Assembly: GCA_900546925.1 (NCBI GenBank)
Contig: UREV01000016.1
Span: 1-57,626, forward strand
DNA: 57,626 nt
Source of the DNA: an uncultured Bacteroides sp.
GTDB lineage: Bacteria; Bacteroidota; Bacteroidia; Bacteroidales; UBA932
Direction: 5' to 3'
Shown here: in pieces, positions 52,416 to 57,626 of the stretch
Layout of the letters: the number at the start of each line of letters is the position of its first letter
How positions within the stretch are numbered: the stretch's first letter is position 1
Translations under genes and position numbers: made by a program
Notes under the pieces: model-generated
Told to the model about the DNA's origin: nothing
Databases searched by the model: none
What the model saw: the letters and a program-made list of their open reading frames with translations, nothing else

Positions 52416-55400
52416 GCGAGCGTCTTGCGCAGAACCTTGTATCTGAGACCGAGGTTCTTTATCTCCGAAATGAAATCAGCCGTTACTGCGACCTGATACT
52501 TCCTGGACTGGAACTCTATGACATACTGAGTCTTAGGGTCGCTCAGCAGTATCGAGAACGGCACTGTGCCCTTGCTGGCTTTTACCACGGACATGAGATG
52601 TTTGCGGAAATCGGCGCTTACCATAGGCGTCGAGAGCTCGATGGTGAAGCCTGAAAGCAGGGCATCGCCGATGTTGCCCAGAAGGCTTATCTTCTTCACT
52701 CTGAACTTGTAAGGGGCGTTGGTCGTTTTCTCATTATCGTCGGATTTGGAGAAGTATGCTTCCCTTATCTCACCTTCTACGAAGATGGCTGTGTGCTCGG
52801 TGAGGTACGGCATGAAGGTTTCGTAGTCCTTTCCGAACAATGCCAATTCATACGTGCCGCTGAAGTCCTCTAGCGTGGTCTTGGCGAATGGTTTACCTGT
52901 GCGCGACGTCTTTACTTCGGTGCTTGTGATGAAGCCGGCTATAAATACTTTCTGCTGTCTGTGCTCGCGTTCACACTCCGTAACCAAATCGTCCAATTCC
53001 GACAGACGGCAGCTTGTAAACGTCTCCAGTTCAAATTCATATCTTTTCAGAGGATGGTCGGACAAGTACATTCCCACCATGTCTTTTTCTTTCTTGAGAA
53101 GTTCCAGCAAATCTGCCTCGCCGACCATAGCCGGCGGTTCCGGTTTTTCAGCCTTAAGTTCCTCAGCGTCACCGAAAAGCGATGCCGCGTCATCTTCCGC
53201 ATTTTTCTTGGTCACGGATGCGTAGTTCAGCAGTTCGTCGAGGAACTGGAGTCCGTCGCTTCCGATCAGGAAGTATCTGCTGCGTTCAATGCCGAATGAA
53301 TCGAATGCGCCGGCGTAAACGAGCGACTCCATGGCCTTGCGGTTCACGATGCCTGCCATCCTCTCACTAAAGTCATAAATGTCTTTAAATGAGCCGTTTG
53401 CCTCACGCTCTGCTACGATAGCATCCACGATGTTGGCGCCGAAGCCTTTCATTCCGCCCATTCCGAAGCGGATGTCGCCGTTCTTGTTTACGGTGAAGTT
53501 CGATTCGCTCTCGTTCACATCCGGGTTCAGGACCTTTATCCTATGCTTCTTACAGTCGGCCATAATCGCCTGAATCTCAGCCATGTTGTTCTTATTCATG
53601 CTGAGGTTGGCGGCCTGGAACTCTGACGGATAATGAGCCTTCAGCCATCCGGTCTGGTAACTTACCCAGGCGTAGCATGTCGCGTGGGATTTGTTGAATG
53701 CGTAAGAAGCGAATTTCTCCCAGTCCTTCCAGATTTTCTTCAATACGTCTTCCGGATGACCGTTCTTTTTACCTCCCTCGATGAAGTCGTTGTAAAGAGA
53801 CTGAAGAATGTCTATCTTCTTCTTACCCATCGCTTTACGAAGCTTATCCGCCTTACCTTTCGAGAATCCTGCCACCTTCTGAGAGATAAGCATGACCTGT
53901 TCCTGGTAGACAGTGACGCCGTAAGTCTCCTTCAGGAACTCTTCCATCGCCGGAAGGTCGTATGTGATAGGCTCTTCGCCCCGTTTTCTGGCTACGAATG
54001 ACGGGATATAATCCATAGGTCCCGGACGATACAGCGCATTCATCGCGATAAGGTCCTCGAAGCGCTCAGGATGCAGCTTCTGGAGCCATTCCATCATACC
54101 AGGGGACTCGAACTGGAACACGCTCTTCGTATCACCGTTCGAATATATCTCGTAGGCCTTCGGGTCGTCGATAGGAATTTTTTCTATGTCAATGTCGATG
54201 CCGAATCTTTTCTTTACCTCGGCCAGGCATATCTTGATGATAGACAATGTCCTGAGACCCAGGAAGTCCATCTTGAGCATACCCACGTCCTCGATGAACG
54301 AACCCTCATACTGCGATACCCATACTTTCTGGTCTGTGGCCTTGTCCACACCCAGGGTGATAGGGATATAATCAGTCAGGTTTCCTCGTCCGATAATCAT
54401 CGCACAGGCGTGGATACCTACCTGACGTATACATCCTTCGAGCTGAAGCGCATAGTTAAGTACCTCTCTTACAAGCGGGGAACCATTTTCGTACTCATTC
54501 TTCAGTTCAGGAACATATTTCACACAGTTCTTGAGTGTCGGCTTCTTGTCAGAATCCTTCTTGACTATCTTATAACGCTTTCCGTCTTTCTCGATGACTC
54601 TTTCACCGTTTTCCGGCTCTTCACCCTCCTTCAGTTCTACCTCTGAAGTCTCCGTGACAGTGATAGGCTTGTCCGGAATCATCTTGGTAAGCCTGTTGGA
54701 CTCATCCAGAGGCAGACGGCTGATTCGTGCCACATCCTTTATGGCGCCCTTCGCCGCCATGGTGCCGAAAGTAATCACATGAGATACGTGATCGACACCG
54801 TAATGATCTTGTACATACTGGATTACGCGATAACGTCCATCATCGTCGAAATCCACGTCGATATCCGGCATGGATACTCGTTCAGGGTTAAGGAAACGCT
54901 CGAACAGGAGGTCGTACTTGATAGGGTCCAAGTTGGTGATACCCAAGCAGTAAGCCACTGCGGAACCAGCGGCGGAACCACGTCCGGGTCCTACGGAAAT
55001 GCCGTGTGCACGAGCCGCGGCGATGTAGTCTTGAACGATGAGGAAGTAGTCAGGGAAACCCATTCGCGAGATAGTCTTCAGCTCGAAGTCCAGTCGCTCT
55101 GAGGTCTCTTGGTTCAATGTCTCCCCATATCTCTCATGCGCACCTTTATAGCACAAATGGCATAGGAACGCCACCGAATAGCGGAATTCCTCACCACGGT
55201 CATTGCCTTTCTCGTCGCACCGTCCCGCGTCGATGACATCCTTATATTTTTCCAGTTGATTGTCAATGTCCGCGAGGAAGTCAGGGTCTATCTGGAACTT
55301 AGGCAACACATGTCCGCGGTCGATCGAGTAACTCTCGACTTTGTCGCAGATTTCCAATGTGTTGGTGATGACTTCCGGATGGCCCGGGAATAATGCTGCC

Positions 55401-56164
55401 ATCTCCTCCTCGCTCTTCAAATACTCCTGCTGGGTATATCTGAGCCTGTCAGGATCATCGATGTAGGCATTGGTAGTGAGGCAGATAAGTCTGTCGTGTG
55501 CCGGTCCGTCCTCTTTTCTTACGAAGTGAGCGTCGTTCGTGGCTATGACTTTTACTCCATGTTTCTCGGCCAGGTCGAAGATAACCTCATCATACTCCTT
55601 TTCCTTTTCGTAGACTTCAAGAGAGAGTCCAGGAACTTCTGTCTTATGGAGCATGACCTCCAGATAATAATCATCTTTGAATACTCTCTTGTGCCATTCA
55701 ATGGCTTTCTCGGCGCCTGCTATGTCTCCGGCCAATATCATTCTCGGTATCTCGCCGGCCATACATGCAGAAGAGCATATCAGGTCTTCATGATATTTCT
55801 CGATGACTTCGTGCGAAACCCTCGGTTTGTAATACATGCCCTCCAGATGGCCTGTGGACACGATTTTCATGAGATTTTTGTAACCGTTGTAGTTCTTGGC
55901 CAGCAGAATAAGGTGGTAATATCCTTTCTCCTTTACCCTGTGGTCTCCTTTAGACACATAGATTTCACATCCGATGATCGGTTTTACCGACGGATGCTTG
56001 GCTGCGTATTTGAAGAACTCCTTTACACCATACATGTTGCCATGGTCCGTTATGGCCAGACCTGGCATGCCGAGTTCCTCGGCTCTGTTAAACAGATTCT
56101 CAATAGACGCTTGTCCGTCAAGAATCGAATACTGGGTATGGACGTGAAGGTGTACGAATGACAT
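52412..56164 (-). CDS. dnaE: DNA polymerase III subunit alpha
   Basis: The replicative polymerase chain. The 1250-residue protein starts with the PHP domain (HVHTQYSILDGQASIE), continues with the C-family palm holding PDIDVDFDDDGR and GPGRGSAAGSAVAY, the FQFESPGM region, the thumb and fingers, a helix-hairpin-helix part, and an OB domain (about 1010-1120, IAGFITSTEVKTSRTGKPF). Length fits DnaE1. It is transcribed on its own from a TAACTTTG box. Presence about 20 kb from the candidate origin is interesting but not required. Confidence 0.98.
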   Translation of the reverse strand: MSFVHLHVHTQYSILDGQASIENLFNRAEELGMPGLAITDHGNMYGVKEFFKYAAKHPSVKPIIGCEIYVSKGDHRVKEKGYYHLILLAKNYNGYKNLMKIVSTGHLEGMYYKPRVSHEVIEKYHEDLICSSACMAGEIPRMILAGDIAGAEKAIEWHKRVFKDDYYLEVMLHKTEVPGLSLEVYEKEKEYDEVIFDLAEKHGVKVIATNDAHFVRKEDGPAHDRLICLTTNAYIDDPDRLRYTQQEYLKSEEEMAALFPGHPEVITNTLEICDKVESYSIDRGHVLPKFQIDPDFLADIDNQLEKYKDVIDAGRCDEKGNDRGEEFRYSVAFLCHLCYKGAHERYGETLNQETSERLDFELKTISRMGFPDYFLIVQDYIAAARAHGISVGPGRGSAAGSAVAYCLGITNLDPIKYDLLFERFLNPERVSMPDIDVDFDDDGRYRVIQYVQDHYGVDHVSHVITFGTMAAKGAIKDVARISRLPLDESNRLTKMIPDKPITVTETSEVELKEGEEPENGERVIEKDGKRYKIVKKDSDKKPTLKNCVKYVPELKNEYENGSPLVREVLNYALQLEGCIRQVGIHACAMIIGRGNLTDYIPITLGVDKATDQKVWVSQYEGSFIEDVGMLKMDFLGLRTLSIIKICLAEVKKRFGIDIDIEKIPIDDPKAYEIYSNGDTKSVFQFESPGMMEWLQKLHPERFEDLIAMNALYRPGPMDYIPSFVARKRGEEPITYDLPAMEEFLKETYGVTVYQEQVMLISQKVAGFSKGKADKLRKAMGKKKIDILQSLYNDFIEGGKKNGHPEDVLKKIWKDWEKFASYAFNKSHATCYAWVSYQTGWLKAHYPSEFQAANLSMNKNNMAEIQAIMADCKKHRIKVLNPDVNESESNFTVNKNGDIRFGMGGMKGFGANIVDAIVAEREANGSFKDIYDFSERMAGIVNRKAMESLVYAGAFDSFGIERSRYFLIGSDGLQFLDELLNYASVTKKNAEDDAASLFGDAEELKAEKPEPPAMVGEADLLELLKKEKDMVGMYLSDHPLKRYEFELETFTSCRLSELDDLVTECEREHRQQKVFIAGFITSTEVKTSRTGKPFAKTTLEDFSGTYELALFGKDYETFMPYLTEHTAIFVEGEIREAYFSKSDDNEKTTNAPYKFRVKKISLLGNIGDALLSGFTIELSTPMVSADFRKHLMSVVKASKGTVPFSILLSDPKTQYVIEFQSRKYQVAVTADFISEIKNLGLRYKVLRKTLA
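52431..52458 (+). terminator. Possible terminator of the serine hydrolase gene inside dnaE
   Basis: AGAACCT (52431-52437) and AGGTTCT (52452-52458) form a 7-bp stem with a 14-nt loop followed by TTAT, 16 bp past the serine hydrolase stop but within the dnaE 3' end. The T tract is weak. Confidence 0.3.
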
Positions 56165-56189
56165 TTCCTGCTGTTTTGATGATATCGTA

Positions 56190-56197
56190 CAAAGTTA
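56190..56197 (-). promoter_or_regulatory. -7 box for dnaE
   Basis: TAACTTTG on the minus strand, 25 bp before ATG 56164, matching TAnnTTTG. Confidence 0.6.
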
Positions 56198-56210
56198 CTA
56201 AAAATTCACC

Positions 56211-57494
56211 TTAGATACCAGCATTGATCCTCTTTATAAGAGTGGAAGTGGCGGCGGGCGAAACCTGGGCCGGATCGATCATAAGGTCTCCTGGTATTAA
56301 GTGTAAACGCTTGTGCGATAATTTGTTGTCTCGTGAGCCCTTGAAAAATTCGTCATAGGCTACCGCGTGAGTACTCTCGCGGGAAATCAGAAGTTTGCCG
56401 CAAATAATTTTCATCATCAATATTCGTGAAACTCTGCGGTCCAGGTCTTCCAGTTTCTTCGGGTCGTTCCCTATATAATTAACTATCAGGTCGATACTTT
56501 CAGTAATATGCTTGGGCATAAGCAGAATGTCCGCGCCGGCGATATATGCTCCGAGGGCAGCACGTTCATAAGACCCGTCGAACGGAGCCAGGACGCCTTT
56601 CATATTCAGCGCGTCCGTGGTTATGATGCCCTCGTAATTCATCCTCTTGCGAAGCAGTCCGGTTATGACGTTATAAGACACGGATGCAGGAAGGGAGTCC
56701 AAGGCCGGAACTTGCAGGTGTCCTACCATGACCATTTCCACGCCGTCGTCCATAAGCCTTCTGAATGGGTAAAGTTCCAGAGTGTCAAGACGTTCCATAG
56801 GGAAGTCCAGCACTGGCAGTGCATGGTGCGAGTCGGTGGCTGTGTCCCCATGTCCAGGGAAATGCTTGGCGCAGGCGATGACACCGTTGTCCTGCATTCC
56901 GCGCATGAAAGCCGAGCCGTATTCCGCTACCAAATGTTTGTCCGGGCCGAAACTTCTGTCTTTCATGGAACCTGTTTCCGGATGAACGTTCACATCGACT
57001 ACCGGCGCGAAATTTATGTCGATTTTAAGCGAATGCATATCTTCGGCGATCTGTCGTCCCATCTCGTAAACGAGCGAATCATTCGGCAGTTTGGCGAGCT
57101 TTCCCTGTCGTGGATATTTCTCGAATTCTGTCACTCTCATGCCTACGCCGAACTCTCCGTCTATACTGACTGCCAGCGGAATACGACTTTTCGACTGCAA
57201 TCTGTTCACGACCTCCTCCGTCTGTCCGATGGACCCTTCCATAAGGATAATTCCGCCGAGCTGTTCCTTCACGATGATGCTGTCATCTGCAGCCTTGCGT
57301 TCATCCGATCCCTCAGGGAACACGTCCGCGAATATGAGCTGTGCCACTTTACTGCGCACACTCATCGTGCTGAGCGTGGATTTTATAGCCTTCTTTGCGA
57401 CTTTGTCACCCTGCGGCGCCGCGAAAAGAAACTGACAGACACATGCTACCAGGATTACTGATATTGCTTTTTTTATGTTACGTCTAATAGTCAT
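56211..57494 (-). CDS. Glycoside hydrolase family 3 (NagZ-like beta-N-acetylhexosaminidase)
   Basis: A 427-residue exported enzyme with a signal peptide (about 1-24). The NagZ-type catalytic segment KHFPGHGDTATDSHHALP holds the Asp/His dyad used by GH3 N-acetylglucosaminidases, and the nucleophile Asp sits in ITTDALNMKG. It probably removes GlcNAc from peptidoglycan or glycans in the periplasm. Many Bacteroidota homologues are longer with a fused beta-lactamase-like domain; here only the GH3 barrel and a short tail occur. I start at ATG 57494 (MTIRRN); a GGAGGT about 11 bp upstream is an unusual Shine-Dalgarno-like match. Confidence 0.88.
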   Translation of the reverse strand: MTIRRNIKKAISVILVACVCQFLFAAPQGDKVAKKAIKSTLSTMSVRSKVAQLIFADVFPEGSDERKAADDSIIVKEQLGGIILMEGSIGQTEEVVNRLQSKSRIPLAVSIDGEFGVGMRVTEFEKYPRQGKLAKLPNDSLVYEMGRQIAEDMHSLKIDINFAPVVDVNVHPETGSMKDRSFGPDKHLVAEYGSAFMRGMQDNGVIACAKHFPGHGDTATDSHHALPVLDFPMERLDTLELYPFRRLMDDGVEMVMVGHLQVPALDSLPASVSYNVITGLLRKRMNYEGIITTDALNMKGVLAPFDGSYERAALGAYIAGADILLMPKHITESIDLIVNYIGNDPKKLEDLDRRVSRILMMKIICGKLLISRESTHAVAYDEFFKGSRDNKLSHKRLHLIPGDLMIDPAQVSPAATSTLIKRINAGI

Positions 57495-57626
57495 AATATT
57501 GTAAGACCTCCGCTCAAGTGTTAATATTATGTGCAAATAAGTTCTCAAAAGTTCAAAGTTAGGGAAATTTTGGCTCACCTGCAAAGTTCCGTGTTTAAGT
57601 TATCCAAAGATCTTATAGATTCTATA

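Noticed and set aside
1..57626. tRNA, rRNA or CRISPR
   Set aside because: No cloverleaf, rRNA segment or regular repeat-spacer array was found, and spacers are under 300 bp.

Overview
The window reads as chromosomal DNA of a Bacteroidota bacterium, most likely a gut-type member of the order Bacteroidales. The reasons are Bacteroidales-type promoters (-7 box TAnnTTTG, sometimes with TTTG about 20-22 bp upstream) in front of many genes, few Shine-Dalgarno sequences, families typical of the order (YfhO-like membrane protein, DUF4923, DUF5106, carboxypeptidase-regulatory plus beta-barrel outer membrane proteins), a fumarate reductase FrdAB pair, and the order coaX-OMP-TPR-lptC. The exact genus cannot be named from the sequence. 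I see no tRNA, rRNA, CRISPR, prophage or transposase gene, and no gap between genes exceeds 300 bp.

Left part (1-31.6 kb), mostly minus strand: a glycosyltransferase and a YfhO-like protein; a Fic protein with a palindromic operator-like site; an aldo/keto reductase; a broken outer membrane barrel gene; a tight galM-thyA-folA group, possibly continuous with a Na/Pi cotransporter and a DUF5106 lipoprotein; a very large secreted protein with a HExxH motif and a barrel-like end; a YeiH exporter; a CpXC protein facing galK; ychF with a nuclease-like gene; a PpiD-like chaperone; the coaX-OMP-TPR-lptC operon; and mfd.

At about 31.65-31.93 kb, between the divergent genes mfd and ruvB, lies an AT-rich spacer with a helically phased CTG(T)-type repeat array and several DnaA-box-like words. 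Gene direction changes from mostly minus to mostly plus here. About 10 kb to the right, in and just after mnmG and inside sufS, are three near-identical 16-bp palindromes of the ParB/parS type. Together these suggest that the window contains the replication origin region.

Right part (31.9-57.6 kb): ruvB with a secreted Ntn hydrolase; frdAB without the membrane subunit frdC; hflX; a TonB protein; ybeY-mnmG; ruvA; the Fe-S operon sufS-sufE-DUF59 with folK; glyS; a TIR-bearing 161-bp intergenic element; a lipoprotein with a six-hairpin-glycosidase-like look; a ThiL-like protein that has lost key residues plus DUF4923; a secreted EEP-fold hydrolase with a serine hydrolase; dnaE; and a GH3 enzyme.

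A further genome-scale signal is the word CATTGAC (nearly always followed by A or C). By eye I count about 45 copies on both strands and in several reading frames, against about 7 expected by chance.
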